This document shows positions 50,123 through 59,598 of a DNA stretch of 64,000 bases, piece by piece. The notes under the pieces were generated by a model. The model worked only from the letters and a program-made list of their open reading frames with translations. It ran no database searches and had not been told where the DNA came from. Each line of letters starts with the position of its first letter. Positions within the stretch are counted from its first letter, which is position 1. The stretch is from Massilia timonae CCUG 45783 (lineage in GTDB: Bacteria; Pseudomonadota; Gammaproteobacteria; Burkholderiales; Burkholderiaceae_D): positions 308,695 through 372,694 of the forward strand of contig NZ_JH992924.1 of assembly GCF_000315425.1 (NCBI RefSeq), given 5' to 3'. Both the position numbers and the translations under genes were made by a program.

Positions 50123-51323
50123 GGGCGGCCTCGCTGTCGACGTGGGAAACGAACGAATAGATGGTCACCCCGCGCACCACCCGGTTGACGGTGCCGGACA
50201 TGCTCGGCGTATCCGGGCGCACGCCCAGCGACAGCGAGCGCAGGAAGGAAAAGGCCTGGCAGAACACGATAAAGGGCAGCGCCAGCTCGAGGTCTTGCGC
50301 ACCCTCGGCGCCGGTAAAGGTGAACGCATCGTCACCGGGCGCGGCATCCGCCTGGGCGTCCAGGGCCAGCACGCGGCCGGCGCGGCGGTCGCCGCGCAGC
50401 TCGCGCAGCAGGTCGAGGTCGTAGCGGCGCGCCTGCGGATCGTTCGACAGCAGCACCACCACCAGGGTCCGGTCGTCGACGATGGTCTTGGGACCGTGGC
50501 GGAAGCCCAGCGGCGAATCGTGGATCGCCACCACCTGGCCGTCGGTCAGCTCCAGCAGCTTCAGCGCGGCTTCGCGCGCCAGGGCGCGCAGCTCGTTGCT
50601 GCCGAGGTAGACCACGCGCCTGAAGTCCTGCGCCACCAACTGCGCCAGCAGCGCCAGCGCGCGCTCGCCCACCTGCGTTGCCGCCGGCGCCACGCGCGCG
50701 GCGGCGCCCGGCGCCAGCAGCCGGAAGGCCAGCGCCGCGGCCAGCAGCATCGAGGTGAAGCTGGTCGTCATCGCGAAGCCGCGGTCGTGGGTGGCGTCGG
50801 GCAGCAGGATCGCCAGCGCATTGGCGCGGTCCTGGGTCATGCGGTACAGCTGCCCCTCTTCATTGCAGGTGATGACCAGGTGGTAGACGTCATCCACCAG
50901 CTGGTCGGCCAGCTGCACCGCCGCCACGCTTTCCGGGCTGCTGCCGGAACGGGCGAACGACACCACCAGGGTCGGCGCGCCGCGCTGGAAATAGCGGTCC
51001 GGGCCCGACACCAGGTCGGTGGTCGGCACCGCTTCGGCGCGCCGCCCCTGGCGCAGCAGGCCTGGCGCCAGGCATTCGCCGATGAAGGCCGAGGTGCCGG
51101 CGCCGGCCATCACGATGCGCAGCGCCGGGCGCGCCAGCAGCGGCGCCAGGAAGGCGTCGATCTGCGCGCGCTGCGCGGTCACCAGCGCATCGATCTGCGG
51201 CCACACGGCCGGCTGCTGCGCGATCTCGCGCGCCGTCACGCCGCCGCCCAGCGCATCGAGGCGGCCCACATCCTGTCCAAATAACTCACTGCCGCCTTGC
51301 GCGGCATCCTGTACTGCTTGCAT
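50106..51323 (-). CDS. agaS: AgaS-like SIS-domain sugar isomerase/deaminase
   Basis: A 405-residue protein with two SIS domains: LRIVMAGAGTSAFIGECLAP and VVSFARSGSSPESVAAV in the first, VVYLGSNELRALAREAALKLLEL and HGPKTIVDD in the second. AgaS proteins are galactosamine-6-phosphate deaminase/isomerases yielding tagatose-6-phosphate. The ATG at 51323 is preferred over a GTG six bases earlier because AGGGAG then sits at a proper distance. Two bases follow the gatZ stop, consistent with one operon. Confidence 0.9.
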   Translation of the reverse strand: MQAVQDAAQGGSELFGQDVGRLDALGGGVTAREIAQQPAVWPQIDALVTAQRAQIDAFLAPLLARPALRIVMAGAGTSAFIGECLAPGLLRQGRRAEAVPTTDLVSGPDRYFQRGAPTLVVSFARSGSSPESVAAVQLADQLVDDVYHLVITCNEEGQLYRMTQDRANALAILLPDATHDRGFAMTTSFTSMLLAAALAFRLLAPGAAARVAPAATQVGERALALLAQLVAQDFRRVVYLGSNELRALAREAALKLLELTDGQVVAIHDSPLGFRHGPKTIVDDRTLVVVLLSNDPQARRYDLDLLRELRGDRRAGRVLALDAQADAAPGDDAFTFTGAEGAQDLELALPFIVFCQAFSFLRSLSLGVRPDTPSMSGTVNRVVRGVTIYSFVSHVDSEAAHVPRG

Positions 51324-51325
51324 GT

Positions 51326-52615
51326 TCACTGCTCCCTAGGTTCGGCGCCCGGCTGGCAGGCGCGCATGTACTGGCGCAGCACGCGGGCTACCCCTTCTTT
51401 CAATAGCGCGAGCGGCGTGTTGCGCACGCGGCCCTCGCGCACGGCTTCGTAATGGAATGGCAGGTACTGGCTCAGCAAGGTGAGCGGCGCCGGCTGGCGT
51501 TCCAGGTTCGCGACCAGGGCCGCCTGCGCGGCCTGGATGCGCGGATGCGGCCAGTAGTAGCGGATCCGGTCGGAGAGGCTGTACTGCTGGTCGAACAGCA
51601 GGCTGCCGGCGTCGTGGTAGTACTTGCGCCAGTAATCCGGCTCGGCGCGCATCACGTCCAGCACAACTTCCTTGAAGCCGCGCTCTCCTTGCATTCCCAT
51701 TTCAGCCTCGATGTCGGCCAGTGCCCACAGCGTTTCGCGCAGCGCGAAGGTCAGGCCGGGGCCGACTTTCAGTATGGCGAAGTGGTCGCGCACCAGCGCC
51801 TGCAGCAGGCCGGGCGTCTGGTAGTCGGTCGAGTGGGCCTCGAACACCATGGTCGGCTCGCCCTCGATGAAGCGGCTCAGCGCCTGCGCCTTTTCCGGGC
51901 GGTAGTCGATCACCTTGTGGTGGTCGAATTCCACGCCCGGCTGCACCACCAGGCCGATCACGCGCGGCCACGCGGCTTCCAGGCCGGCCGCGTTGAACGC
52001 AGCGCGATGCGCGGCAATGGTCAGCGCCGCCGCATCCGGCGTGGTCACGGCCAGCTCGTCCAGCTCTTCGTGGGCGCCGCCCGGCACCGGAACCTCGGTG
52101 CCGACGATATACACCGGCGCCTCGCCGCCCGCGCGCTGCCAGGCGCGCTCGGCCACCACCGCCAGGCGCGCGGCGCGTTCGGCCACGACTTCGTCCGGCA
52201 GCGGCACCGGATCGCCCGCGCACGACATCGAGCAATCGAGGTGGATCTTGCGGAAACCCGCGGCCACGTACTGGTCGATCAGCACCTCGGACTTGGCCAT
52301 CGCGTCGGCGGCAGGCTCGCCCTGCCAGCAGTTCGGCCCCAGGTGGTCTCCCCCCAGCAGGATGCGCCCGCGTGGAAAGCCGACCTTGTCGGCGATGCCG
52401 AACACGAAGTCGCGGAAGGCGGCGGGCGTCATTCCGGTATAGCCGCCGTCCTGGTTGACCTGGTTCGAGGTCGCCTCGATCAACACTTGCCCGTCACTTT
52501 CCAGGCCGGTCTCAAAGGCGGCCTCGATCACCAGCGGGTGCGCCGAACACACTGAATGGATGCCCACGGGCTGGCCCGCGTGATGGCGTTGGACGAGATC
52601 GAGAAGCACTTGCAT
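51326..52615 (-). CDS. GatZ/KbaZ-family tagatose-bisphosphate aldolase non-catalytic subunit-like protein
   Basis: A 429-residue TIM-barrel protein: GIHSVCSAHPLVIEAAF, LIEATSNQVNQDGGYTGM (minus ends), ILLGGDHLGPNCWQ, IHLDCSMSCAGDP, VFEAHSTDYQTP and HFAILKVGPGLTFALRE are diagnostic. In E. coli GatZ/KbaZ stabilises the class II aldolase GatY/KbaY; family members in other bacteria have been proposed as tagatose-6-phosphate kinases. No gatY/kbaY is seen here, so a stand-alone function is worth considering. ATG at 52615; 26 bases follow the transporter gene. Confidence 0.9.
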   Translation of the reverse strand: MQVLLDLVQRHHAGQPVGIHSVCSAHPLVIEAAFETGLESDGQVLIEATSNQVNQDGGYTGMTPAAFRDFVFGIADKVGFPRGRILLGGDHLGPNCWQGEPAADAMAKSEVLIDQYVAAGFRKIHLDCSMSCAGDPVPLPDEVVAERAARLAVVAERAWQRAGGEAPVYIVGTEVPVPGGAHEELDELAVTTPDAAALTIAAHRAAFNAAGLEAAWPRVIGLVVQPGVEFDHHKVIDYRPEKAQALSRFIEGEPTMVFEAHSTDYQTPGLLQALVRDHFAILKVGPGLTFALRETLWALADIEAEMGMQGERGFKEVVLDVMRAEPDYWRKYYHDAGSLLFDQQYSLSDRIRYYWPHPRIQAAQAALVANLERQPAPLTLLSQYLPFHYEAVREGRVRNTPLALLKEGVARVLRQYMRACQPGAEPREQ

Positions 52616-52641
52616 TGTCGTTGACTCCAGAAAGAGGGACT

Positions 52642-53523
52642 TCAGGCGGCGCTCGGCTCGTCGGGCTGCAACGCCAGGAACAGCGCCGCCGCCAGCGAGA
52701 GGCCGATGCCGGCCAGCTTGAAACCGTTGGGCAGCGTCGCCGCCATCGCCACCGAAACGATGGTGGTCAGGAGCGGCGCGCCAGCGTTGACCAGGGGCGA
52801 CACCACCAGCGCCTTGCCATGCCGGAAGGCGTACACCAGGGTCAGCGCGCCGACCGCATTGAGCACCTGCGTGATCGCGGCCAGCCACGGACCGTCCAGG
52901 CCATAGTTGATCGGCTGCGAGAAGTCGGTCATGGCCAGCGCGACCGGAATGAAGGCCAATGCGCTGACGGTCATGTAGAAGAAGATGCTTTCGGCATCCA
53001 TGATGGCGTTGGCGCGCTTGATGAAGTAGGCCTGCAAGCCCCAGGCCACCAGCACGCCAAGCGCCAGCACGAACCACCAGCCGTAGGCCACGCCGCCCTG
53101 TTCCGGCGCGTAGTCGAACAGCGGCAACGCGCACAGCGCCAGCACGATGCCGGTCACGCCCATGGCGCCGGTGCGTTCGCGCAGGAAGGCATACGACAGG
53201 GCGATCGTGATCACCGGCGACAGCGAGATCAGGGGGAAGATCAGGTACGTCGGTCCTTCCTTGACCGCGTGGAACAGGATCATCTGTCCACCGGCGCCCA
53301 GCAGGCCGATGGCCAGGCCATGAGCGATCGCGGGGCCATCGCGCCGCACGCGCCAGTCGATGCGCGCCAGCGCGAACAGCGCCGGCGGAATCATGGTCAG
53401 CGCCCACACCGCATACACCAGGGTCTCGGGAAAGCCGTTCTGCACCGGGCGCCCGGCGAAGGCGCCCCACACGCCCCACAGCAGGGTGGTCACCAGGGCG
53501 TAGCCAAGCCAGTGGGTTTTCAT
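52642..53523 (-). CDS. EamA/DMT-family transporter (amino-sugar cluster)
   Basis: A 293-residue membrane protein with about ten spans in two EamA repeats (LGYALVTTLLWGVWGAFAG at the start, GVAYGWWFVLALGVLVAWGLQ in the second half). It opens the amino-sugar operon, so it probably moves the sugar or a catabolic product across the inner membrane in place of a PTS or a classical permease (inference). The ATG at 53523 is preceded by GAGGAGG. CTTTCGAAA operator repeats lie 52-98 bases upstream. Confidence 0.85.
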   Translation of the reverse strand: MKTHWLGYALVTTLLWGVWGAFAGRPVQNGFPETLVYAVWALTMIPPALFALARIDWRVRRDGPAIAHGLAIGLLGAGGQMILFHAVKEGPTYLIFPLISLSPVITIALSYAFLRERTGAMGVTGIVLALCALPLFDYAPEQGGVAYGWWFVLALGVLVAWGLQAYFIKRANAIMDAESIFFYMTVSALAFIPVALAMTDFSQPINYGLDGPWLAAITQVLNAVGALTLVYAFRHGKALVVSPLVNAGAPLLTTIVSVAMAATLPNGFKLAGIGLSLAAALFLALQPDEPSAA

Positions 53524-53574
53524 CGTCGTCGTCCTCCTCAGGTTTCCTCGTTATAAGCAGATAGTAATGGAAGG

Positions 53575-53621
53575 CTTTCGAAATATCAAATAACTTTCGA
53601 AATCTTTCGATTTAACGAAAC
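53575..53621. promoter_or_regulatory. CTTTCGAAAT repeat array upstream of the amino-sugar operon
   Basis: CTTTCGAAAT at 53575-53584 and 53594-53603, then CTTTCGATTT at 53604-53613 followed by AACGAAAC. The array resembles operators of DeoR/AgaR/GlpR-type repressors and shares the CTTTCG/CGAAAG core with the sites at the regulator gene. It lies just upstream of the first gene of the operon. Confidence 0.6.
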
Positions 53622-53955
53622 AACCGTGTGTTTTTTGCGATGCAGCAGCGTAGGGTTGATAACAGTTAGTACGAAAGCTAGTTGAAGCTCAAACTTATCC
53701 ACTGCGAGAAAGTTTGGTTCGACGATAGCCAGACGGACCTGAATGCTGGGGAACCCTGGTCGTTATGGAGGAAATAGATGCCCGCTGCGGAAGTGCGATG
53801 GTTTGCATCTGCTGAAGATGGGCTGGAAGTCTGGAACTGTGGTTTAGGGTGCGTTATTGGGAACTATCCGGTGCCTCACCAGCTCTGACAAGACCCGGCT
53901 GATTGGCTCTAGCCGGGTTCGTCGCCAACGCGGGCCACGACTCTGGGGACCCATC
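53622..53955. other. leader region between the amino-sugar operon and tnpB
   Basis: No gene seen. A perfect 8-bp stem (ACCCGGCT at 53893-53900, AGCCGGGT at 53911-53918, ten-base loop) lies 38 bases before the tnpB start and may belong to the left end or leader of the tnpB element. No tnpA transposase gene is present. Confidence 0.4.
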
Positions 53956-54536
53956 ATGTTCCGCGGTCATCGCATTCGCCTCGATCCCAACAACGTGCAG
54001 GCCACGTACCTTGCCCGCGCGGCAGGCACCGCCCGATTCTCCTATAACTGGGCACTGACCGAGTGGCAGCGACAGTATGAGGCGTGCAAGACCGATCCAG
54101 ATTTGCCAAAACCGAACGAGAGAGCGCTAAGGCGCCAGCTCAATGCGATCAAGCGCGTGCAGTACCCCTGGATGCTGGCGGTGACGAAGAATGCGCCGCA
54201 AATGGCAATCATGGAGCTGGATCGCGCCTTCACGAACTTCTTCAAGGGAAGAGCACGCTACCCCACCTGTCGGCGTAAAGGGCGTGACGATCGATTTACT
54301 TTAACGAACGACCAGTTTCGCATCAAGGAAAAACGCATCTGGATCCCTCGCCTTGGATGGGTCAGGATGTGGGAATCGTTGCGGTTTGCAGGCAGGTGCG
54401 TTTCTGCATCGATCTCACGCGTTGCCGATCATTGGTATGCCAGCATCACCGTCGATACCTCAGAGCCTCTCTTGCCTTCAGCTGAAAACCAAGGCGTGGT
54501 CGGAGTCGATCTGGGTGTCACCACGCTCGCGACATT
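53956..54536 (+). pseudogene. tnpB: tnpB (IS200/IS605-type RNA-guided nuclease), N-terminal half
   Basis: The first 193 codons of a TnpB protein: MFRGHRIRLDPNNVQATYLA, RFSYNWALTEWQRQYE, then RuvC-I Asp185 in GVVGVDLGVTT. The IS3-family copy 2 begins right after bases ATT (54534-54536). The sequence continues exactly in frame at the C-half (37811-38378, minus strand): LAT joins LSNGET across one shared ATT. In place the frame runs a few codons into the IS and stops at 54570. Confidence 0.93.
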
Positions 54537-54598
54537 TATAGTGGACCCCGAATCTGAGACGGTGGTTTAAGCTGTCGTCCGCGAAAGGATGACAGCGA

Positions 54599-54889
54599 AT
54601 GAGTGAAGGTAAAAAACGCAGGGTGCACAGCGCCGAGTTCAAGGCCAAGGTTGGGTTGGAAGCGGTGCGTGGGGTGAAGACGGTGACGGAGATTGCGCAG
54701 GAATTCGGCGTGCATCCAGTACTGGTGGGCCAGTGGAAGAAGGAGATCCTGGAGAACGCCGGCGCCCTGTTCGACGTCAAGCGCGGGCCGAAGCCGGTGG
54801 ACGAAAGCAGCCCGGAGGACAAGCTGTACAGCGAGATCGGCAAGCTGAAGATGCAGGTGGATTGGCTCAAAAAAAAGCTTGGGGAATGA
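54599..54889 (+). CDS. IS3-family transposase OrfA (copy 2)
   Basis: A 96-residue HTH subunit identical to the copy at 39377-39667, with C-terminal coiled-coil and an eight-A run near its end serving as the likely -1 frameshift site. The ribosome site GAAAGGATGACAGCG precedes the ATG. Confidence 0.94.
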   Translation: MSEGKKRRVHSAEFKAKVGLEAVRGVKTVTEIAQEFGVHPVLVGQWKKEILENAGALFDVKRGPKPVDESSPEDKLYSEIGKLKMQVDWLKKKLGE

Positions 54890-55848
54890 GTCCGGCCGAG
54901 CGGGCACGGTGGATCGAGCGCGAGGACAAGATACCGCTGACGATGCAGTGCGAGCTGGCCGGCGTGCCGCGTTCGACCGTGTATCGGCGGCTGGAGGCGG
55001 CGGCCCGACAGGAATGCATCGAGGAGGAGGACGGCCAGCTGCGCGCCCTGATCGACGAGGAGTACACCAGCCGCCCGTTCTACGGCAGCCGGCGCATGGC
55101 GGTCTTCCTGCGAGGCCGAGAGCACCGCGTCAACCGCAAGCGCGTGCAGCGCCTGATGCGGGAAATGGGCTTGGCGGGCATGGCGCCGGGGCCGTCCACG
55201 AGCAAGCCGCACCCGCAGCACAAGGTCTATCCCTATCTGCTGCGCGGGGTGGCGGTCACGCGGCCGAACCAGGTGTGGAGTACGGACCTGACGTACATTC
55301 GGCTGGCGCGCGGCTTTGCCTACCTGGTGGCGGTCATCGATTGGTACTCGCGTCGTGTGCTGGCCTGGCGCATCAGCAACAGCATGGACGCGTCGTTCTG
55401 CGTGGACTGTCTGGAGGAGGCATTGCGCCACCACGGCAAGCCCGAGGTATTCAACAGCGACCAGGGCTCGCAGTTCACCAGTGACGCCTTTACCAGCGTG
55501 CTCAAGCGCGAAGGCGTGGCCATCAGCATGGATGGGCGAGGACGGGCGCTGGACAACATCTTCGTCGAGCGCCTGTGGCGCAACGTGAAGTACGAGGACG
55601 TGTACCTGAAGGGCTACGCCAACATGGCCGAGCTGACAGTCGGCCTGGCACAGTACTTCGCGTTTTACAACGCCGAGCGTCCACACCAGGCGCTGGGCTA
55701 CGAGACGCCAGATCATGTCTACCGTGCCGGTGTTGGAGGAGGTGCGTTGATCGTCGACAAGTTCGGCGACGCGGACCAAGAGCCGGAGAAAAACGGCGGA
55801 ACGGGGCAGCGCCGGGCAGCTGCTGAAGTGGAAATGGACACAGCTTAA
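54886..55848 (+). CDS. IS3-family transposase OrfB (copy 2)
   Basis: A 320-residue DDE transposase identical to copy 1, with Asp in WSTDLTYI, Asp in FNSDQGSQF and Glu in FVERLWRNV. The frame is open upstream of the ATG back across the slip site, consistent with an OrfAB fusion. The protein ends in a hydrophilic tail (EKNGGTGQRRAAAEVEMDTA). Confidence 0.94.
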   Translation: MSPAERARWIEREDKIPLTMQCELAGVPRSTVYRRLEAAARQECIEEEDGQLRALIDEEYTSRPFYGSRRMAVFLRGREHRVNRKRVQRLMREMGLAGMAPGPSTSKPHPQHKVYPYLLRGVAVTRPNQVWSTDLTYIRLARGFAYLVAVIDWYSRRVLAWRISNSMDASFCVDCLEEALRHHGKPEVFNSDQGSQFTSDAFTSVLKREGVAISMDGRGRALDNIFVERLWRNVKYEDVYLKGYANMAELTVGLAQYFAFYNAERPHQALGYETPDHVYRAGVGGGALIVDKFGDADQEPEKNGGTGQRRAAAEVEMDTA

Positions 55849-55887
55849 ACTAGCCGGCTGAGTGTCTTGACTGATGGGTCCACTTTA

Positions 55888-55998
55888 CATCGGTAGGGCC
55901 GCGACGAACCCACCGAAGCGATCACTGCGCTTTGCGGCCTCAGAAACCAGTACGACAACGGCTGCGGTGATCAGGTATTTCGTGATAAGCCATTTCAT
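55888..55998 (-). pseudogene. DUF3147-type membrane protein, N-terminal part (split gene)
   Basis: Thirty-seven codons starting MKWLITKYLITAAVVVLVSE, the first membrane segment plus the conserved SEAAKRSDRFGG. It stops at the IS3 right end after codon ATG (complement 55890-55888). The continuation is at 39730-39972. Together they make a 116-residue protein of the DUF3147 family (uncharacterised integral membrane proteins). It lies 60 bases downstream of a small periplasmic protein in the metal-efflux operon, so it was probably the operon's last gene. Confidence 0.9.
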
Positions 55999-56058
55999 CG
56001 TCTATCCTCTGTTGTGCTGAGTCTTCCGGTGGCCACCGCAGCGGCCACCGGACCGGTA

Positions 56059-56433
56059 TTACTTGACCGAGAAGCGGACGCTGACGGTCTTTTTGTCCGC
56101 AAACGTCACGGCCGCAACGGCTTTGCTGCCTGGTTCCAGCTTTGCAGTCCCTTTGGCGACCAGCGTATTGCCGCCACCGGACTCGAGTGGTACTTCGGTC
56201 TTTTCCGTACCTTTCAGCACGGTCAGGGTGCCGGTTGCGCCAGTGGTCGGCAGATCCTTGCCATGATCATCAACATAGATCGTGGCGCCGTCGTCTTTGG
56301 TCACCAGTTCGAATGCCAGGTCGCCTGCGCTCTGCACGATCCCACCGTGTTTGGGCTTGGCGCCATGCGCGAGTGCGCTACCCGAAAGGATGACGCCAGC
56401 TGCGAGGGCTGCTACCGCAAAATACTTCTTCAT
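56059..56433 (-). CDS. small periplasmic protein of the metal-efflux operon, hypothetical
   Basis: A 124-residue protein with a clear signal peptide (MKKYFAVAALAAGVILSGSA, cleavage near ALA-HG). The mature N-terminus HGAKPKHGGIVQ offers two to three histidines; the rest looks like a beta-rich domain. Proteins of this type recur beside czcA/cusA-like genes, suggesting periplasmic metal handling (inference). It lies 60 bases downstream of the RND pump gene. Confidence 0.8.
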   Translation of the reverse strand: MKKYFAVAALAAGVILSGSALAHGAKPKHGGIVQSAGDLAFELVTKDDGATIYVDDHGKDLPTTGATGTLTVLKGTEKTEVPLESGGGNTLVAKGTAKLEPGSKAVAAVTFADKKTVSVRFSVK

Positions 56434-56493
56434 GTTCAGACTCCAATGAGGTGTGGCGGCTTGGGACGGGCGCCGCCACTTGGCCCGTATCTG

Positions 56494-59400
56494 TCAATAG
56501 CTATCCTTGCCTTCGTCAGCCAGCAGCCGCTCAAGTGGGTGGCGCCCGACCTTCCAGAAGATGAGCGGCGTGAGCAGCGAATCGAGCAGCGTGGAACTGA
56601 TCAAGCCGCCGAAGATCACGACCGCGACCGGATGCAGGATCTCCTTGCCCGGCGCGTCCGCGGCCAGCAGCAGCGGCGTCAGTGCGAAAGCCGCGACGAG
56701 CGCCGTCATCAGGACCGGCGTCAGGCGTTCGATCGAACCGCGCACGATCATCGGCCAGCCGAAGGTCTCGCCCTCGAACTTGCAGAGGTTGATGTAATGG
56801 CTCACCTTGAGGATGCCGTTACGGGTTGCGATGCCGGCCAGCGTGATGAAACCGACCATCGACGCGACCGACAGCGACACGCCGGCAATCCACATGGCGA
56901 CCACGCTGCCGACCAGGGCGAAGGGAATATTCCCCATGATGACGAGTGCCAGCGTCGACGAGCGATAGCGCGAATAGAGCACAAGGAAGATCAGCACGAG
57001 CGAGGCCAGCGACAGGCCCACGATCAGCTGCTGCGCCTGTTCCTGGGCCTGGAACTGGCCTTCGACACTGACGAAGTAGCCGCCCGGGAGCTGGCTGGCG
57101 GCAACCGTCTTGCGCACGTCGTCGATAATGCGGGACATGTTGGAGCCGTCCGTATTTGCGTAGACGACGATCCGGCGGCGCCCGTTCTCACGGCCGATCT
57201 GGTTCGGGCCGTCGCCTTCCTCGACGGTGGCGACACTCGAGAGCGGAATCTGTCCTGCAGGGCTGGTGAGCATCACCCGTGCCAGATCCTGCGGCGAACG
57301 GTCGACGTCGGCCAGGCGCACGACCAGGTCAAAACGACGCGGACCGTCGATGACCTGGGTGACGCGCGTACCTTCGGCCAGGGCCTGTAGCGCCTGCAGC
57401 ACATCGCCCGCCGCCAGGCCGTACTGCGCCGCCTTGCGGTAATCGATCCGCACCTTGATCTGCGGGATCAGCACCTGCCGCTCGACCGACAGGTCGACCA
57501 GGCCCGGCACCGCGCGCAAGCGGCCCTGCAGGCCGTCGGCCAGGCCGCGCAGCGTGTCGATGTCGTCGCCATAGATCTTCAGGGCGATCTGGGCGCGCAC
57601 GCCAGAGAGCAGGTGGTCGAGGCGGTGCGAGATCGGCTGCCCGATCGCGACAGAGGCGGGAATCACGGACAGCTGGTTGCGGATGCTTGCCATGATTTCT
57701 TCGCGCGAGCGCTCGGACGGTTTCAGGTCAACATCGATCTCTGCCGAGTGCACACCCTCCGCATGCTCATCCAGTTCGGCACGTCCGGTTCGGCGCCCGA
57801 CCTTGGTCACTTCCGGCACTTGCGCGATCAGGGTCTCGGCAAGAGAGCCCATCCGGTTCGCTTCCGCCAATGAGGTACCCGGCGTAAAGGTCATTCCCAT
57901 CACCAGCGAGCCCTCGTTGAAGGCTGGCAGGAACGCGCGCGGGAAGAACGGCACGGATGCCGCTGCCGCCAGCACCGCGATCAAGGCCACCGCCAGCATC
58001 ATGCGGATGCGCGGAAACGACCAGTTCAACGCGGCGGTATCCCATGCTTTCATGCGGCGCACGATCGGGCTGTCGCCGCGGTGCAGGCGCTTCATCTTCG
58101 GCAGCAGGTAGTAGGCCAGTGCCGGGGTCACGGTCATGGACACCAGCATCGACGCCAGGATCGAGGCGATGTAGGCAATGCCCAGCGGCGCGAACAGCCG
58201 GCCCTCGATGCCGGGCAAGGCGAACAGCGGCACGAACACGAGCACGACGATCACCGTCGCGTAGACAATGCCCGAACGTACCTCGACCGAGGCATGCCAG
58301 ATGGTTTCCAGCACCGACTGGCCGGTTTCGCCGCGCTGCTTGAGCCTGCGTACGATGTTCTCGACGTCCACCACGGCATCGTCGACCAGTTCGCCGATTG
58401 CAATGGCCAGGCCGCCCAGCGTCATCACGTTGATCGACTGGCCGAGCAGGTGGAAGGCAAGCGCCGTCACTGCCAGCGACAGCGGAATGGCGATCAGCGA
58501 GATCACGGTCGTGCGCACGCTCAGCAGGAAGGCGAACAGGACGATCGCGACCAGGATCGCGCCGTCGCGCAGGGCCTCGACCACGTTGCCGATGGAAGCG
58601 TCGATGAAATTAGCCTGCCGGAACAGGACTACCGGCTGCGAGATGCCAGCCGGGAGCCCCTGTTTCAGTTCTGCCAGGGCGGTCTCGATATCGCGCGTCA
58701 GGCGTACAGTGTCGCCGGCGGGCTGCTTTTGCACGCTGACGATCACCGCCGGCTTGCTGTTCAGGCCGGCGTCGCCGCGCTTGAAGGCAGGTGCGTAGCT
58801 CACGCTGGCAACCTGCTCGAGCAGCACAGGCGTGCCATTGCGGTAGGTAATCGCCAGGCCCTTGACGTCGTTCAGGCGGTTGGTGCGGCCCAGGTTGCGG
58901 ATCAGGTATTCGCGGTTGTTCAGGTCGACGAATCCGCCACTGGTGTTGGACGCAAAGCCGCGCACCGCCGTCGTCACCTGTTCCAAGGAAACATTAAATT
59001 GCGCCATGCGCGCCGTATCCGGCTCGACGCGCAACTGGCGAACTTCGCCACCGATCGGAATGACCTGCGACACCCCCGGGATTGAGAGCAAACGCGGCCG
59101 CAGTACGAAGTCGGCATACTCGCGCGCCTTCATCGGGTCGGTTTTCGCGACATCGATCGGCAGTGCGATCAGCATGATCTCGCCCATGATCGAAGATACC
59201 GGTCCCATCACTGGCGAGATGTTCCCGGGCAGCTGTTCCTTGACCAGCGTGATCCGCTCGGACACGAGCTGCCGGTTGCGGTAGATGTCGGTTTCCCAGT
59301 CGAACTCGGCATACACGATGGACAGGCCAACGCCCGACACCGAGCGGACGCGCGTGACGCCGGGCATGCCGTTGAGTGAAGTCTCGATCGGAAAGGACAC

Positions 59401-59592
59401 CAGCTGCTCGACCTCTTCCGGGGCCATGCCGCCGGCTTCGGTCAGCACGGTCACGACTGGCTTGTTCAGGTCGGGGAAGACATCCACCGGGGTACGCCAT
59501 GCGGTCATGGCACCGTAGGCCATCAGCATCAGCGCCGCCGCCAGAACGAAGAGACGGTTGTGCAGGCTGAAGCGAACTATCGAATTAAACAT
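56494..59592 (-). CDS. HME-RND heavy-metal efflux pump, CzcA/CusA family
   Basis: A 1032-residue RND proton/cation antiporter of the inner membrane. It has twelve expected spans, two large periplasmic loops, and the fourth-span segment [20 protein letters not shown], which carries the acidic residues of HME proton relays. [15 protein letters not shown] and GITTRNGILK-like [15 protein letters not shown] are family segments. It works with the adaptor and outer-membrane genes upstream to export divalent or monovalent metals. Which metal cannot be read with confidence. Six bases separate it from the adaptor gene. Confidence 0.93.
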   Translation of the reverse strand: MFNSIVRFSLHNRLFVLAAALMLMAYGAMTAWRTPVDVFPDLNKPVVTVLTEAGGMAPEEVEQLVSFPIETSLNGMPGVTRVRSVSGVGLSIVYAEFDWETDIYRNRQLVSERITLVKEQLPGNISPVMGPVSSIMGEIMLIALPIDVAKTDPMKAREYADFVLRPRLLSIPGVSQVIPIGGEVRQLRVEPDTARMAQFNVSLEQVTTAVRGFASNTSGGFVDLNNREYLIRNLGRTNRLNDVKGLAITYRNGTPVLLEQVASVSYAPAFKRGDAGLNSKPAVIVSVQKQPAGDTVRLTRDIETALAELKQGLPAGISQPVVLFRQANFIDASIGNVVEALRDGAILVAIVLFAFLLSVRTTVISLIAIPLSLAVTALAFHLLGQSINVMTLGGLAIAIGELVDDAVVDVENIVRRLKQRGETGQSVLETIWHASVEVRSGIVYATVIVVLVFVPLFALPGIEGRLFAPLGIAYIASILASMLVSMTVTPALAYYLLPKMKRLHRGDSPIVRRMKAWDTAALNWSFPRIRMMLAVALIAVLAAAASVPFFPRAFLPAFNEGSLVMGMTFTPGTSLAEANRMGSLAETLIAQVPEVTKVGRRTGRAELDEHAEGVHSAEIDVDLKPSERSREEIMASIRNQLSVIPASVAIGQPISHRLDHLLSGVRAQIALKIYGDDIDTLRGLADGLQGRLRAVPGLVDLSVERQVLIPQIKVRIDYRKAAQYGLAAGDVLQALQALAEGTRVTQVIDGPRRFDLVVRLADVDRSPQDLARVMLTSPAGQIPLSSVATVEEGDGPNQIGRENGRRRIVVYANTDGSNMSRIIDDVRKTVAASQLPGGYFVSVEGQFQAQEQAQQLIVGLSLASLVLIFLVLYSRYRSSTLALVIMGNIPFALVGSVVAMWIAGVSLSVASMVGFITLAGIATRNGILKVSHYINLCKFEGETFGWPMIVRGSIERLTPVLMTALVAAFALTPLLLAADAPGKEILHPVAVVIFGGLISSTLLDSLLTPLIFWKVGRHPLERLLADEGKDSY

Positions 59593-59598
59593 GGATGG

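Larger units (their letters stand above)
39730..54536. other. inverted segment bounded by two IS3-family copies
   Basis: Everything between the two IS3 copies is inverted relative to its flanks. The evidence is reciprocal exchange of three-base target duplications (ATT and ATG/CAT), and two genes each split exactly at the two IS edges with frames that rejoin across the ends (tnpB and the DUF3147-type gene). The segment carries the IS256/IS481 pair and the amino-sugar cluster. Confidence 0.93.
54537..55887 (+). mobile_element. IS3-family insertion sequence, copy 2
   Basis: 1351 bases with the same ends as copy 1 (TATAGTGGACC left, TAAAGTGGACC right as complement), opposite orientation. Left flank ATT (54534-54536) and right flank CAT (55888-55890) differ, so this copy no longer carries its own target duplication. 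The encoded proteins are identical to copy 1. Confidence 0.96.

Noticed and set aside
51452..52555. Long plus-strand frames opposite the gatZ-like gene and other cluster genes
   Set aside because: The minus-strand proteins carry clear family motifs; the opposite frames do not.
38379..55887. The two IS3 copies plus contents as a composite transposon
   Set aside because: A composite transposon would have matching target duplications at its outer edges. Here the outer flanks are unlike (ATT versus CAT) and inner and outer flanks pair crosswise, which fits inversion between two independent insertions.
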